64,000 nucleotides of DNA, from NCBI RefSeq assembly GCF_003544835.1, contig NZ_CP032099.1, forward strand, positions 558,001 to 622,000, written 5' to 3'. The notes under the pieces are model-generated. The model was not told where the DNA came from. It did no database searches and saw only the letters and a list, made by a program, of their open reading frames with translations. Each line of letters begins with the position of its first letter. Within the stretch, counting starts at the first letter, position 1. Both the position numbers and the translations under genes were made by a program. Of this stretch, positions 50,653 through 60,190 are shown piece by piece. The DNA comes from Aliarcobacter skirrowii CCUG 10374. Lineage in GTDB: Bacteria > Campylobacterota > Campylobacteria > Campylobacterales > Arcobacteraceae.

Positions 50653-51480
50653 ATGTCAATTAAAAAATTTAGACCAATCACTCCTGCTAGAAGATTTATG
50701 TCAGTTATTGAGAGTTCTGATATTACTTCAAAACCAACAGTAAAATCTTTACTTGTAAGAGTAAAAGCAAATGCTGGTAGAAATAATAATGGAAGAATTA
50801 CATCAAGACACAAAGAAGCAGGTGCAAAAAAACTTTATAGAATTATTGATTTCAAAAGAGATAAATTTGGAATTGAAGGTACAATTGCTACTGTTGAGTA
50901 TGACCCATACAGAAACTGCAGAATCTGCTTAGTTTCTTATGTTGATGGAGATAAAAGATATATTATTCAACCTTCAGGTATGAAAGTTGGAGATAAAGTA
51001 CAATCTGCTATTTCTGGACTTGATATTTTACCAGGTAATGCAATGCAATTAGCAAGTATTCCTGTTGGAACAATGGTTCATAATATTGAGTTAAAACCTG
51101 GAAAAGGTGCACAATTTGCTAGATCTGCTGGTGGATATGCACAAATTATGGGAAGAGAAGATAAATATGTTATCTTAAGATTACCATCAGGTGAGATGAG
51201 AAAAATCCTTGGAGTTTGTATGGCTACAATTGGTGTAGTTGGAAACGAGGATTATATAAATATGGTTGTTGGTAAAGCTGGAAGAAATAGACACCTTGGA
51301 ATTAGACCTCAAACAAGAGGATCTGCAATGAACCCTATTGATCACCCACACGGTGGAGGGGAAGGTAAAACTAACTCTGGAAGACACCCTGTTACTCCAT
51401 GGGGTATGCCAACTAAAGGTTATAAAACTAGAAAGAAAAAAGCTAGTGATAAACTAATCATTTCAAGAAGAAAGAAGTAA
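50653..51480 (+). CDS. rplB: Ribosomal protein uL2
   Basis: A 275-residue core large-subunit protein that binds 23S rRNA near the peptidyl-transferase centre. The OB and SH3 folds are present, as is the C-terminal [22 protein letters not shown] (split) containing the conserved functional His. The N-terminal [13 protein letters not shown] is canonical. RBS AAGGAG precedes the ATG. Confidence 0.98.
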   Translation: MSIKKFRPITPARRFMSVIESSDITSKPTVKSLLVRVKANAGRNNNGRITSRHKEAGAKKLYRIIDFKRDKFGIEGTIATVEYDPYRNCRICLVSYVDGDKRYIIQPSGMKVGDKVQSAISGLDILPGNAMQLASIPVGTMVHNIELKPGKGAQFARSAGGYAQIMGREDKYVILRLPSGEMRKILGVCMATIGVVGNEDYINMVVGKAGRNRHLGIRPQTRGSAMNPIDHPHGGGEGKTNSGRHPVTPWGMPTKGYKTRKKKASDKLIISRRKK

Positions 51481-51489
51481 GGGTTTAAG

Positions 51490-51765
51490 ATGGCAAGATC
51501 AGTAAAAAAAGGACCTTTTGTAGATTCACACTTAATGAAAAAAGTAGTGGCTGCTAATAGTTCAAAAGATAAAAAACCAATTAAAACATGGTCAAGAAGA
51601 TCAACAATTCTTCCAGATATGATTGGTATAACATTTAATGTACATAATGGTAGAAACTTTGTTCCTGTAAATATTACAGAGAACCATGTTGGATATAAAT
51701 TAGGTGAGTTTGCACCAACTAGAACATTCAAGGGCCATAAAGGTTCTGTTCAAAGAAAGGCATAA
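51490..51765 (+). CDS. rpsS: Ribosomal protein uS19
   Basis: A 91-residue small-subunit head protein. [18 protein letters not shown] at the start, [15 protein letters not shown] and the [16 protein letters not shown] end are diagnostic. It starts nine bases after the rplB stop and two bases before rplV. Confidence 0.97.
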   Translation: MARSVKKGPFVDSHLMKKVVAANSSKDKKPIKTWSRRSTILPDMIGITFNVHNGRNFVPVNITENHVGYKLGEFAPTRTFKGHKGSVQRKA

Positions 51766-51767
51766 TA

Positions 51768-52100
51768 ATGGCAAGAGCAATATTAAAATTTATTAGAGTT
51801 TCTCCTATTAAAGCTAGATTAATTGCAAAAGAAGTTCAAGGTATGAATGCAGAGTATGCTATTGCATCTTTACAATTTACACCAAACAAAGCAGCTGCAA
51901 TTATTAAAAAAGTTATAGCTTCAGCTGTTGCAAACTCTGGTTTAGATCCAGTAGATGCAGTTATTACAAGTGCTAGAGTAGATAAAGGACCAGTTCTTAA
52001 AAGATTTACTCCAAGAGCAAGAGGTTCAGCTTCTCCAAAGCATAAACCAACAGCACATATCATGATTGAAGTAGCAGCATCTACAAAAGGAGACAAGTAA
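51768..52100 (+). CDS. rplV: Ribosomal protein uL22
   Basis: A 110-residue large-subunit protein lining the exit tunnel. The N-terminal [17 protein letters not shown] and the tunnel hairpin [21 protein letters not shown] (split) are intact, without the macrolide-resistance-type deletions in the loop as far as I can see. The stop shares one base with the rpsC start. Confidence 0.97.
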   Translation: MARAILKFIRVSPIKARLIAKEVQGMNAEYAIASLQFTPNKAAAIIKKVIASAVANSGLDPVDAVITSARVDKGPVLKRFTPRARGSASPKHKPTAHIMIEVAASTKGDK

Positions 52101-52804
52101 TGGGTCAAAAAGTTAATCCAATAGGTTTAAGATTAGGAATTAATAGAAACTGGGAATCAAGATGGTTTCCAAAATTTGAAACAATGCCTGCAAATGTAGC
52201 AGAAGATGACAAAATTAGAAAATTTGTTAAAAAAGAGTTATATTATGCTGGAATTGCTCAAACAGTTATTGAAAGAACTGCAAAAAAAGTAAGAGTTACA
52301 GTTGTTGCTGCAAGACCTGGAATTATCATTGGTAAAAAAGGTGCAGATGTTGAGAAATTAAAAGATTCTTTATCAAAACTTGTTGGTAAAGAGATTGCAG
52401 TTAATATTAAAGAGGAAAGAAAACCTCAAATTTCTGCTCTTTTATCAGCTGAAAATGTTGCTCAACAGTTAGAAAGAAGGGTTGCATTTAGAAGAGCTAT
52501 GAAAAGAGTTATGCAAAATGCACTAAAAAGTGGAGCAAAAGGTATTAAAGTATCTGTTTCTGGAAGACTTGGTGGAGCTGAAATGGCAAGAACTGAGTGG
52601 TATTTAGAAGGAAGAGTTCCATTACATACTTTAAGAGCAAGAATTGATTATGGTTTTGCTGAAGCTCATACAGCTTATGGTTGTATTGGTATTAAAGTTT
52701 GGATATTCAAAGGTGAAGTTCTTGCAAAAGGAATTCCAGCTGAGAAATCTGAATCAACTGAGTCTAAACCAAAAAGAAGACCAGCAAAGAAAAGAGGTAA
52801 ATAA
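52100..52804 (+). CDS. rpsC: Ribosomal protein uS3
   Basis: A 234-residue small-subunit protein at the mRNA entry channel. The KH domain motif [15 protein letters not shown] (about 75-89) and the C-terminal [15 protein letters not shown] are typical. The C-terminal tail is Lys/Pro-rich ([12 protein letters not shown]). It starts at the TAATG junction with rplV. Confidence 0.98.
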   Translation: MGQKVNPIGLRLGINRNWESRWFPKFETMPANVAEDDKIRKFVKKELYYAGIAQTVIERTAKKVRVTVVAARPGIIIGKKGADVEKLKDSLSKLVGKEIAVNIKEERKPQISALLSAENVAQQLERRVAFRRAMKRVMQNALKSGAKGIKVSVSGRLGGAEMARTEWYLEGRVPLHTLRARIDYGFAEAHTAYGCIGIKVWIFKGEVLAKGIPAEKSESTESKPKRRPAKKRGK

Positions 52805-52806
52805 TT

Positions 52807-53232
52807 ATGTTAATGCCTAAAAGAACAAAATTTAGAAAAATGATGAAAGGAAGAAATCGAGGTGAAGCTCACAGAGGTAACTCTTTAGCTTACGGAGATT
52901 TTGGAATTAAAGCAGTTGAACACGGAAGAGTAGATTCAAGACAAATCGAAGCTTCTAGGGTTGCAATGACAAGAAAAGTAAAAAGACAAGCAAAAGTATG
53001 GATTATGGTGTTCCCTGACAAACCACTTACTGCAAAACCATTAGAAACAAGAATGGGTAAAGGTAAAGGTTCAGTTGATAAATGGGTAATGAATATTAAG
53101 CCAGGAAGAGTATGTTTTGAAATGGCTGGAGTAGATGAAGATTTAGCAAGAGAAGCTTTAGCTTTAGCTATGCATAAACTACCATTTAAAACTAAATTTG
53201 TAACAAGAGATAGCGAAAATGAACTATACTGA
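52807..53232 (+). CDS. rplP: Ribosomal protein uL16
   Basis: A 141-residue large-subunit protein near the A-site tRNA elbow. The start [19 protein letters not shown] corresponds to [11 protein letters not shown] in E. coli, supporting this [21 protein letters not shown] and [11 protein letters not shown] follow. It overlaps rpmC by 14 bases. Confidence 0.97.
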   Translation: MLMPKRTKFRKMMKGRNRGEAHRGNSLAYGDFGIKAVEHGRVDSRQIEASRVAMTRKVKRQAKVWIMVFPDKPLTAKPLETRMGKGKGSVDKWVMNIKPGRVCFEMAGVDEDLAREALALAMHKLPFKTKFVTRDSENELY

Positions 53233-53410
53233 TATTAAAGATAAAAGCTTGAGCGAATTACAAGCGTTATTAAAAGAGAAAAAGGTGCTTCTTTTTGAAT
53301 TAAAAGCTAAGCTAAAAACTATGCAGTTAACAAATACATCTGAGTTAAGAGTAGCAAAAAAAGATATTGCTAGAATTCAGACTGCTATTACAGCTGTTAA
53401 AGCTAACTAA
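53219..53410 (+). CDS. rpmC: Ribosomal protein uL29
   Basis: A 63-residue two-helix large-subunit protein at the tunnel exit, with [25 protein letters not shown] (split) and the later [13 protein letters not shown] typical of L29. Its start lies inside rplP in another frame. It is followed after 9 bases by rpsQ. Confidence 0.94.
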   Translation: MNYTDIKDKSLSELQALLKEKKVLLFELKAKLKTMQLTNTSELRVAKKDIARIQTAITAVKAN

Positions 53411-53419
53411 GGATCTAGT

Positions 53420-53671
53420 ATGTCACATAAAAGAGAGATTCAAGGTGTAGTAGTAAAAAGATCAGGAGATAAAACAGCTTCTGTTTTAGTAACTAGATCT
53501 GTTTTACACCCAAAATATCACAAAACTGTTAAAAGATTTAAAAAATATTTAATTCATGATGAAAAAAATGAGTTAAATGAAGGTGATACTGTTATTGCAG
53601 TTGAGTGTAGACCGTTGTCAAAAACTAAATCTTTTAGACTTAAGACAATAGTTGCTACAGGAGTTAAATAA
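53420..53671 (+). CDS. rpsQ: Ribosomal protein uS17
   Basis: An 83-residue OB-fold small-subunit protein. [39 protein letters not shown] and the [21 protein letters not shown] strand order mark S17. Its stop shares one base with the rplN start (TAATG). Confidence 0.96.
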   Translation: MSHKREIQGVVVKRSGDKTASVLVTRSVLHPKYHKTVKRFKKYLIHDEKNELNEGDTVIAVECRPLSKTKSFRLKTIVATGVK

Positions 53672-54039
53672 TGATTCAAAGTTTTACAAGATTAAATGTA
53701 GCTGATAATACTGGTGCTAAAGAGATTATGTGTATCAAAGTTTTAGGTGGTTCTAAAAGAAGATATGCAACTGTTGGAGATGTAATTGTAGCTTCTGTTA
53801 AGAAAGCTCTACCAACTGGAAGAATCAAAAAAGGTCAAGTAGTAAAAGCGGTAATTGTACGAACTCACAAAGAGGTACAAAGAGAGAATGGTTCATTAAT
53901 TAGATTTGATGATAATGCAGCTGTTATTTTAGATGCTAAAAGAGAGCCTATTGGAACAAGAATTTTTGGACCAGTTGCCAGAGAAGTTAGATATTCAGGA
54001 TTTATGAAAATCGTTTCACTTGCACCGGAGGTATTATAA
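53671..54039 (+). CDS. rplN: Ribosomal protein uL14
   Basis: A 122-residue large-subunit protein at the intersubunit bridge and RsfS site. [27 protein letters not shown] (split), [20 protein letters not shown] and [13 protein letters not shown] are highly conserved signatures. It begins the spc part of the operon, and its stop overlaps rplX by one base. Confidence 0.97.
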   Translation: MIQSFTRLNVADNTGAKEIMCIKVLGGSKRRYATVGDVIVASVKKALPTGRIKKGQVVKAVIVRTHKEVQRENGSLIRFDDNAAVILDAKREPIGTRIFGPVAREVRYSGFMKIVSLAPEVL

Positions 54040-54275
54040 TGGCTATTAAATTAAAAATTAAAAAAGGTGATATGGTTAAAATCATCGCTGGTGATGATAA
54101 AGGTAAAACTGGAGAAGTTTTACAAGTATTACCAAAAAAGAACAAAGTAATTGTTAAAGATTGCAAAGTTGCTAAAAAAACTGTTAAACCAGACCAAGAG
54201 AAAAATCCAGATGGTGGATTTATAAATAAAGAGATGCCAATTGATATTTCAAATGTGGCAAAAGTGGAAGGGTAA
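54039..54275 (+). CDS. rplX: Ribosomal protein uL24
   Basis: A 78-residue KOW-domain protein that starts 50S assembly. [25 protein letters not shown] (split) is the KOW motif, with [24 protein letters not shown] following. It is shorter than E. coli L24 (104), as in other members of the phylum. A 3-base gap precedes rplE. Confidence 0.96.
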   Translation: MAIKLKIKKGDMVKIIAGDDKGKTGEVLQVLPKKNKVIVKDCKVAKKTVKPDQEKNPDGGFINKEMPIDISNVAKVEG

Positions 54276-54278
54276 AAT

Positions 54279-54827
54279 ATGGCATCAAGATTATTAGAAA
54301 AATATAAAGCTGAGATTAAACCAGTTCTTGAAACAGAGTTTGCTAAAAACAAAACTTTAACAGCTAAAGTTGAGAAAGTTGTTATCTCTGTTGGTGCTGG
54401 TGAAGCTATGAAAGATACTAAATTAATCCAAAATATTCAAGATACAATCTCTTTAATTGCTGGACAAAGAGCGGTTAAAGTTATTGCTAAAAAATCTGTT
54501 GCTGGATTTAAAGTAAGAGAAGGAATGCCTGTTGGAGTTAAAGTAACATTAAGAGGTGAAAATATGTATCACTTCTTAGATAAGCTTTGTAATATTGCAT
54601 TACCAAGAGTAAAAGATTTCAGAGGTGTAAATAAAAATGGATTTGATGGAAGAGGAAACTTTAACTTTGGACTTGATGAACAATTGATGTTCCCAGAAGT
54701 AGTTTATGATAACATCATTAAAACACATGGAATGAATATCTCTATTGCTACAACTGCAACTTCTGATGCAGAAGCTTATAGACTATTAGAGTTAATTGGA
54801 ATTCCATTTACTAAAGGAAGAGCGTAA
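54279..54827 (+). CDS. rplE: Ribosomal protein uL5
   Basis: A 182-residue 5S rRNA-binding protein. The N-terminal helix [48 protein letters not shown] and [19 protein letters not shown] are canonical, and the C-terminus ends [11 protein letters not shown]. It joins rpsN at TAATG. Confidence 0.97.
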   Translation: MASRLLEKYKAEIKPVLETEFAKNKTLTAKVEKVVISVGAGEAMKDTKLIQNIQDTISLIAGQRAVKVIAKKSVAGFKVREGMPVGVKVTLRGENMYHFLDKLCNIALPRVKDFRGVNKNGFDGRGNFNFGLDEQLMFPEVVYDNIIKTHGMNISIATTATSDAEAYRLLELIGIPFTKGRA

Positions 54828-55012
54828 TGGCAAAAAAATCTATGATCGCTAAACAAAAAAGAACACCTAAGTTTGCTGTAAGAGCATACACAAGATGTTC
54901 TGTTTGTGGAAGACCTCACTCAGTTTATAAAGATTTTGGTCTATGTAGAGTTTGTTTAAGAAAAATGGCTAACGAAGGTTTATTACCTGGTGTTAGAAAA
55001 GCTAGTTGGTAG
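54827..55012 (+). CDS. rpsN: Ribosomal protein uS14, zinc-binding (type Z)
   Basis: A 61-residue small-subunit protein of the short, zinc-containing S14 type. The four ligands C24, C27, C40 and C43 form CxxC-x12-CxxC. The C-terminus [11 protein letters not shown] is conserved. The AGGAG of the next gene overlaps its TAG stop. Confidence 0.97.
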   Translation: MAKKSMIAKQKRTPKFAVRAYTRCSVCGRPHSVYKDFGLCRVCLRKMANEGLLPGVRKASW

Positions 55013-55024
55013 GAGAAAAAAGCT

Positions 55025-55423
55025 ATGATGAATGATTTAATCGCAGATGCTTTAACTAGAATTAGAAATGCTTCTATGAGAAGATTAGAAGTTACAACAC
55101 TATTACACTCTAACACAGTTGCTGGTGTAGTAAATGTACTTTTACAAAAAGAGTATATTTCTGGTTTTAAAGTTATTGATGGACAAAATAATAAAAAGAC
55201 AATTCAAGTTGAATTAAAATATGATGATAAAGAGAAATCAGCAATTAACGAAATTGTAAGAGTTTCAAAACCAGGAAGAAGAGTTTATAAACCAGCTTCA
55301 GAAATTAAAAATTTCAAAAACGGATACGGTACTATTATCCTTTCAACAAACAAAGGTATCATTGCTAACGATGAAGCATATGCTGCTAATGTTGGTGGTG
55401 AAGTACTTTGTACTGTTTGGTAG
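55025..55423 (+). CDS. rpsH: Ribosomal protein uS8
   Basis: A 132-residue central-domain 30S protein. [24 protein letters not shown] (split) at the start and the C-terminal [26 protein letters not shown] (split) are diagnostic. In E. coli S8 represses the spc operon. Two ATG codons are tandem; the first (55025) is nine bases from AGGAG and is used here. Confidence 0.97.
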   Translation: MMNDLIADALTRIRNASMRRLEVTTLLHSNTVAGVVNVLLQKEYISGFKVIDGQNNKKTIQVELKYDDKEKSAINEIVRVSKPGRRVYKPASEIKNFKNGYGTIILSTNKGIIANDEAYAANVGGEVLCTVW

Positions 55424-55432
55424 GAGGGTGTA

Positions 55433-55969
55433 ATGTCTAGAATTGGTAAAAAACCTATCGCAATTCCTGCTGGAATTGAAGTAACAATAGATGGAACACT
55501 TATTAGTGTTAAAAAAGGAAACAATGTTTCAACAGTTGAAACTCATGGAAGAGTTTATGCAAAAATTGAAGATAATCAAGTAGTTCTTTCAAAAGTTGGT
55601 GAGACAAAAGAATCAGCAGCTTTCTGGGGAACTTATAGAGCATTAACTGCAAATGCAATTAATGGTCTTCATGAAGGATTTACTAAAACTTTAGAAATCA
55701 ATGGAGTTGGATATAAAGCAGCTGTAAAAGGTAATGTTTTAGAGTTAATTTTAGGTTATTCTCATCCAATTAATTTTGAAATTGCTAAAGGTTTAGATAT
55801 CTCTGTTGAGAAAAATATCATTACTGTTAAAGGTGCAGATAAACAACAAGTTGGTCAAGCTGCTGCAATTATTAGAGGCTTTAGAAAACCAGAACCATAC
55901 AAAGGTAAAGGTGTTAAGTATACTGATGAAAGAATCATCAGAAAAGCTGGAAAAACGGCTAAGAAGTAA
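55433..55969 (+). CDS. rplF: Ribosomal protein uL6
   Basis: A 178-residue large-subunit protein of two similar domains. [16 protein letters not shown] at the start, [15 protein letters not shown], and the C-terminal [25 protein letters not shown] (split) are typical. AGGAGG lies directly before the start region. Confidence 0.97.
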   Translation: MSRIGKKPIAIPAGIEVTIDGTLISVKKGNNVSTVETHGRVYAKIEDNQVVLSKVGETKESAAFWGTYRALTANAINGLHEGFTKTLEINGVGYKAAVKGNVLELILGYSHPINFEIAKGLDISVEKNIITVKGADKQQVGQAAAIIRGFRKPEPYKGKGVKYTDERIIRKAGKTAKK

Positions 55970-55978
55970 GGTGTAACT

Positions 55979-56338
55979 ATGAGTAGAGAAAAAGATTTAG
56001 CAAAAAAAATTGCTTTAAGAATTAAAAGAAAAAAGAGAGTTAGAGCTACTATTTCTGGTACAGCAGATAAACCAAGAGTATCGATTTTTAAATCTAACAA
56101 ATACATTAGTGCACAAGCTATAAATGATGTTGAAGGTAGAACTTTAGCAGCAATTAGCTCTCAAGCTATGGGTTTAAGTGGAAATAAAGAGAATGCTTCT
56201 AAAGTTGCAGCTGAGTTTGCTTCTAAATTAAAAGCAGCTGGTATAGAAGCTGTTGTTTATGATAGAAACGGGTATCTTTATCATGGTGTTGTTGCAGCAT
56301 TTGCTGACGCATTAAGAGAAAATGGTATTAAATTATAA
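55979..56338 (+). CDS. rplR: Ribosomal protein uL18
   Basis: A 119-residue 5S rRNA-binding protein. It has a basic N-terminal tail ([19 protein letters not shown]), then [20 protein letters not shown] and the [23 protein letters not shown] end (split). Its stop overlaps the Shine-Dalgarno of rpsE. Confidence 0.97.
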   Translation: MSREKDLAKKIALRIKRKKRVRATISGTADKPRVSIFKSNKYISAQAINDVEGRTLAAISSQAMGLSGNKENASKVAAEFASKLKAAGIEAVVYDRNGYLYHGVVAAFADALRENGIKL

Positions 56339-56347
56339 GGATTAATG

Positions 56348-56788
56348 ATGGCAGTAAATAGAGAAGAATTTCAAGAAGCAATCGTTAAAATCGGAAGAGT
56401 AACAAAAGTTGTAAAAGGTGGAAGAAGATTCAGATTTACAGCTTTAGTTGTTGTTGGAGATAAAAACGGTACAGTTGGGTTTGGAACAGGAAAAGCAAAA
56501 GAGGTTCCAGATGCAATTAAAAAAGCTTTAGATGATGCATTTAAAAGCTTAGTTACGGTTTCTATTAAAGGAACTACAATAGCACATGATATTGAACACA
56601 AGTATAATGCAAGTAAAATATTATTAAGACCAGCTTCTGAGGGAACTGGGTTAATCGCTGGAGGAGCTGCAAGACCTGTTCTTGAGCTTGCTGGATTAAA
56701 AGATATTATTGCAAAATCTTTAGGTTCAAATAATCCAAATAACCTTGTACAAGCTACTGTTGAAGCATTATCAAGAATAAAAGGATAA
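56348..56788 (+). CDS. rpsE: Ribosomal protein uS5
   Basis: A 146-residue 30S protein of decoding fidelity. The dsRBD-like N-terminal domain has [24 protein letters not shown] (split) and [17 protein letters not shown]. The C-terminal domain includes [22 protein letters not shown]. Tandem ATGs occur at 56345 and 56348; the second gives a 6-base spacing from AAGGA and a first Ala, so I use it. No rpmD (uL30) follows. Confidence 0.96.
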   Translation: MAVNREEFQEAIVKIGRVTKVVKGGRRFRFTALVVVGDKNGTVGFGTGKAKEVPDAIKKALDDAFKSLVTVSIKGTTIAHDIEHKYNASKILLRPASEGTGLIAGGAARPVLELAGLKDIIAKSLGSNNPNNLVQATVEALSRIKG

Positions 56789-56792
56789 GAAT

Positions 56793-57191
56793 ATGTTATT
56801 AGAAAATTTAAAACCTGCTTGTGGTAGCACAAAAGCGGCTAAAAGAAAAGGTAGAGGACAAGGAAGCGGTAACGGTAAAACTGCTGGTAAAGGTAACAAA
56901 GGTCAAAAAGCTAGATCTGGTTACAATGTAAAAAGAGGTTTTGAAGGTGGTCAACAACCACTTTCAAGAAGACTTCCAAAAGTAGGATTTACTTCAAGAG
57001 TAGTTAAACCTTATTCATTAAATGTAGATAAAATAACTGCAGTTGCTGAATTACCAGAGATTACACTTGAAACTATTAAAAGTGTATATAAATTATCAAG
57101 AACTGTTGAAAAAGTAAAACTTATTGGTTCAACAGCTAAAAATTTAAGTGCAAAAATAAAAGACGAAAACGTTACAACTACTGGAAATTAA
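56793..57191 (+). CDS. rplO: Ribosomal protein uL15
   Basis: A 132-residue large-subunit protein with a long basic N-terminal extension ([21 protein letters not shown], split; [26 protein letters not shown], split) and a small globular end. It comes directly after rpsE, in the place where uL30 separates the two in E. coli, and runs into secY with a 2-base gap. Confidence 0.96.
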   Translation: MLLENLKPACGSTKAAKRKGRGQGSGNGKTAGKGNKGQKARSGYNVKRGFEGGQQPLSRRLPKVGFTSRVVKPYSLNVDKITAVAELPEITLETIKSVYKLSRTVEKVKLIGSTAKNLSAKIKDENVTTTGN

Positions 57192-57193
57192 TT

Positions 57194-58456
57194 ATGAGTA
57201 AAGATCTAGTAAATAAGATTCTTATTACATTAGGCTTTATTTTTCTTTACAGATTACTGGCATACGTGCCAGTACCTGGAGTTAATATTGATGTAGTTAA
57301 AGAGTTCTTTGATTCAAATGCAGATAATGCATTAGGATTAGTTAATATGTTTAGTGGTAATGCAGTTGAGAGATTGAGTATTATTTCACTAGGAATTATG
57401 CCTTACATTACAGCTTCTATTATTATGGAGCTTCTAGCAGCAACTTTTCCATCGCTTGGAAAACTTAAAAAAGAGCGAGATGGAATGCAAAAATATATGC
57501 AAATCATTAGATATACAACTATTGTTATTACTTTAATACAATCAATTGGAGTATCAATTGGATTAAACTCTTTAACTGGTCAAAACGGTCAAACAGCAAT
57601 ATCTATTGATATGAATACATTTATAGCAGTTTCAGCTATTTCAATGTTAACTGGAACAATGCTTCTAATGTGGATTGGAGAGCAAATAACTCAAAGAGGT
57701 ATTGGAAATGGTATATCACTGATTATCTTTGCAGGTATAGTTTCTGCAATTCCAAGTGCTATTGGTGGAACAGTTGAGTTAGTAAACAACGGTCAAATGA
57801 GTATTTTAACTGTTATTGGTATTTTACTTGTAATTTTAGCAACAGTTGGAGCTATTATTTATGTTGAACTAGGAGAGAGAAGAGTTCCTGTTTCATACTC
57901 AAGAAAAGTAGTTATGCAAAATCAGAATAAAAGAATAATGAACTATATTCCAATTAAAGTAAATTTAAGTGGAGTTATTCCAGCAATTTTTGCAAGTGCG
58001 ATTTTAATGTTCCCAGCAACTGTATTACAGGGTTCACAAAATCCTTATTTAGTGACAATTGCTGATTATTTAAATCCTAGTTCTTATACTTTTAACCTAT
58101 TTATGTTTTTATTTGTAGTTTTCTTTGCATTCTTTTATGCATCAATTACATTTAATGCAAAAGATATTAGTGAAAATTTAAAAAGACAAGGTGGATTCAT
58201 TCCTGGAATTAGACCAGGAGAGGGAACAGCTGGTTATTTAAATGATGTAGCTGGTAGATTAACATTTTGGGGAGCTATTTATCTTGGATTAATTTCAACA
58301 CTTCCTTGGTTAGTTGTAAAAGCTATGGGAGTACCATTTTATTTTGGTGGTGTTTCAGTTTTAATCGTAGTTCAGGTTGCTATTGATACTATGAGAAAAA
58401 TAGAGGCTCAACAATACTCAAATAAATATCAAACTCTAAGTGCGGTTGGACTATAA
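57194..58456 (+). CDS. secY: Protein translocase subunit SecY
   Basis: A 420-residue channel subunit of the Sec translocon with ten membrane helices. N-terminal LGFIFLYRLLAYVPVPGV, the SIISLGIMPYITASIIMELL plug/TM2 region, the cytosolic loop with ELGERRVPVSYSRKV and the C-terminal QGGFIPGIRPGEGTAGYL are conserved. The start is ATG at 57194. It is followed by map after 2 bases, as in most spc operons. Confidence 0.97.
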   Translation: MSKDLVNKILITLGFIFLYRLLAYVPVPGVNIDVVKEFFDSNADNALGLVNMFSGNAVERLSIISLGIMPYITASIIMELLAATFPSLGKLKKERDGMQKYMQIIRYTTIVITLIQSIGVSIGLNSLTGQNGQTAISIDMNTFIAVSAISMLTGTMLLMWIGEQITQRGIGNGISLIIFAGIVSAIPSAIGGTVELVNNGQMSILTVIGILLVILATVGAIIYVELGERRVPVSYSRKVVMQNQNKRIMNYIPIKVNLSGVIPAIFASAILMFPATVLQGSQNPYLVTIADYLNPSSYTFNLFMFLFVVFFAFFYASITFNAKDISENLKRQGGFIPGIRPGEGTAGYLNDVAGRLTFWGAIYLGLISTLPWLVVKAMGVPFYFGGVSVLIVVQVAIDTMRKIEAQQYSNKYQTLSAVGL

Positions 58457-58458
58457 AA

Positions 58459-59223
58459 ATGTCTATCGCTCTTAGAAAACCAAATGAGATTGAAAAACTT
58501 TATATTGCAAATCAAGCAGTTGCTAAAACATTAAAATATCTTGAAGAGAATGTAAAAGCAGGTATGACTTTAAAAGAGGTTGATGCTATGGGCGAAAAAG
58601 TAATTAAAAGCCTAGGAGCAAGAGCTGCTTTTAAAGGACTTTATGGATTTCCAAATGCAGTTTGTACTTCATTAAATGAGGTTATAATTCATGGAATTCC
58701 ATCTGATACTGTTTTAAAAGAGGGAGATATTTTAGGTCTTGATATTGGAACAGAAGTTGATGGTTGGTATGGTGATAGTGCAATTACTATGCCAATTGGA
58801 AAGATTTCAAAAGAAGATGAGAAATTAATTGCTTGTGCTAAAGATGCTTTATATTATGCAATTGAAATTATTGAAGAGGGCATGAGATTTAAAGAACTAT
58901 CAAAAGCAATAGAAGATTTTATAGTTGCTAGAGGATTTGTTCCATTGATTCGATTTTGTGGACACGGAATTGGAAGAAAACCACATGAAGATCCTGAAAT
59001 TCCTAATTACTTGGAACACGGAAATGCAAAATCTGGACCAAAAATAAAAAATGGTATGGTTTTTTGTATTGAACCTATGATTTGTCAGAAAGATAGAAAT
59101 CCAGTTATTTTAGATAATGGTTGGGATGTTGTATCTGCTGATGGTTTAAGAGGTAGCCATTATGAGCATACAGTTGCTGTTGTTGATGGACGAGCAGTTA
59201 TTTTAAGTAAGATAGAAGATTAA
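58459..59223 (+). CDS. map: Methionine aminopeptidase type I
   Basis: Removes N-terminal Met from nascent proteins. The 254-residue enzyme has the five metal ligands: Asp in GLDIGTEVDGWYGDSA (two), His in GHGIGRKPHEDPEIP, Glu in FCIEPM and Glu in HYEHTVAV. The substrate-side His in EVIIHGIPS is also present. It sits between secY and infA in the ribosomal operon. Confidence 0.97.
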   Translation: MSIALRKPNEIEKLYIANQAVAKTLKYLEENVKAGMTLKEVDAMGEKVIKSLGARAAFKGLYGFPNAVCTSLNEVIIHGIPSDTVLKEGDILGLDIGTEVDGWYGDSAITMPIGKISKEDEKLIACAKDALYYAIEIIEEGMRFKELSKAIEDFIVARGFVPLIRFCGHGIGRKPHEDPEIPNYLEHGNAKSGPKIKNGMVFCIEPMICQKDRNPVILDNGWDVVSADGLRGSHYEHTVAVVDGRAVILSKIED

Positions 59224-59232
59224 AGGAAAAAT

Positions 59233-59451
59233 GTGGCAAAAGATGATGTAATCGTAATTGATGGAAAAGTTATAGAGGCTTTACCAAATGCAATGTTTAG
59301 AGTACAGTTAGATAATGGACATATAGTTTTGTGTCATATCTCAGGAAAGATGAGAATGCACTATATAAAAATATTACCAAATGATACTGTAACAGTAGAA
59401 ATTACGCCTTATTCACTTGATAAAGGCAGAATAGTACATAGAAAAAAATAG
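59233..59451 (+). CDS. infA: Translation initiation factor IF-1 (GTG start)
   Basis: A 72-residue OB-fold factor binding the ribosomal A site. [23 protein letters not shown] (split), [22 protein letters not shown] and [17 protein letters not shown] are canonical. The start is GTG at 59233, after AAAGGAAAAAT; an ATG two bases earlier is out of frame. It is the last gene of the long operon; the alpha-operon genes do not follow. A hairpin lies directly after the stop. Confidence 0.96.
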   Translation: MAKDDVIVIDGKVIEALPNAMFRVQLDNGHIVLCHISGKMRMHYIKILPNDTVTVEITPYSLDKGRIVHRKK

Positions 59452-59479
59452 TTAAATGAAGCTTTAATGCTTCATTTAA
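59452..59479 (+). terminator. Hairpin ending the S10-spc operon
   Basis: An 11-bp perfect stem (59452-59462 with 59469-59479) has a 6-base loop starting right after the infA stop. The following T tract is poor, so part of the transcript may read through. Confidence 0.6.
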
Positions 59480-59487
59480 TACTTCAA

Positions 59488-59516
59488 TCAACACTAAAGT
59501 AAATTTTTAGTAAAAT
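59488..59516 (+). promoter_or_regulatory. Promoter giving a possibly leaderless UDG-like mRNA
   Basis: TCAACA (59488-59493) and TAAAAT (59511-59516) have a 17-base spacer. Transcription would start near 59523, essentially at the ATG (59522) of the next gene, which has no Shine-Dalgarno. Confidence 0.4.
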
Positions 59517-59521
59517 CCCAT

Positions 59522-60190
59522 ATGACAAAAACAAAAAAAGCAGAAATTTTAAGATATTTACACAGTTTAAAACTTTTTGGGTTTAATTATGCTCAGGATA
59601 TAGTTTTACAAAAGAGTTCATCTTGTGATTCTACTCTTTCTTCTGATATTAATGAACTTAAAGCAAGAGTTGAGAATTGTCATTTATGTGAACTTTCAAA
59701 AAGTAGAAAAAATCCTCTTTTTTCGTATGGAAATTTAAATAGTAAAATAGTTTTTATTTGTGATGAACCAACAAAAAGTGAAGATGAGCTAGGTTCATTT
59801 TATTCAGGTATTAGTGGTGATATGTTACTTAATATGATAGAAAAAGTTTTAAAACTAAAAAAAGAGGATGTCTATATTACTACATTGGTAAAATGTAGAG
59901 GAAGAAGTGAAGCTACTATTGAAAATTTTGATAGTTGTAGTTGTTACTTATTTAGGCAATTAGATATTGTAAAACCAAAAATTATTGTTGCTTTTGGAGA
60001 GAGAGTTTTTAGTTATTTATTAAAAGATGGTGAAGATTTTTCTCAAAAAAGAGGAGAAATTTTAAATTTTAATAAATCTTTATTCATAGGAACTTATTCA
60101 ACAACTTTTTTATTAAAGAATCCATCTTTTAAAAAAGAGGCATTTGAAGATTTATTAAAAATTAAAAAATTGTATGAGGAGATAAATTGA
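59522..60190 (+). CDS. Family-4/5-like uracil-DNA glycosylase with degenerate catalytic motifs
   Basis: A 222-residue protein with the fold and four-Cys iron-sulfur arrangement of family 4/5 uracil-DNA glycosylases: CHLC (about 54-57), a third Cys in VKCRGRS and a fourth in FDSCSCYLFRQL. Motif 1, normally G-E-A-P-G-x-x-E-D, reads CDEPTKSEDE. The late H-P-S motif reads KNPSFKK, with the His replaced by Asn. The Fe-S cluster thus seems intact but uracil excision may be altered or lost. The N-terminal 45 residues are extra. It overlaps the next lipoprotein gene by 3 bases (TGA in TTGA). Confidence 0.8.
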   Translation: MTKTKKAEILRYLHSLKLFGFNYAQDIVLQKSSSCDSTLSSDINELKARVENCHLCELSKSRKNPLFSYGNLNSKIVFICDEPTKSEDELGSFYSGISGDMLLNMIEKVLKLKKEDVYITTLVKCRGRSEATIENFDSCSCYLFRQLDIVKPKIIVAFGERVFSYLLKDGEDFSQKRGEILNFNKSLFIGTYSTTFLLKNPSFKKEAFEDLLKIKKLYEEIN

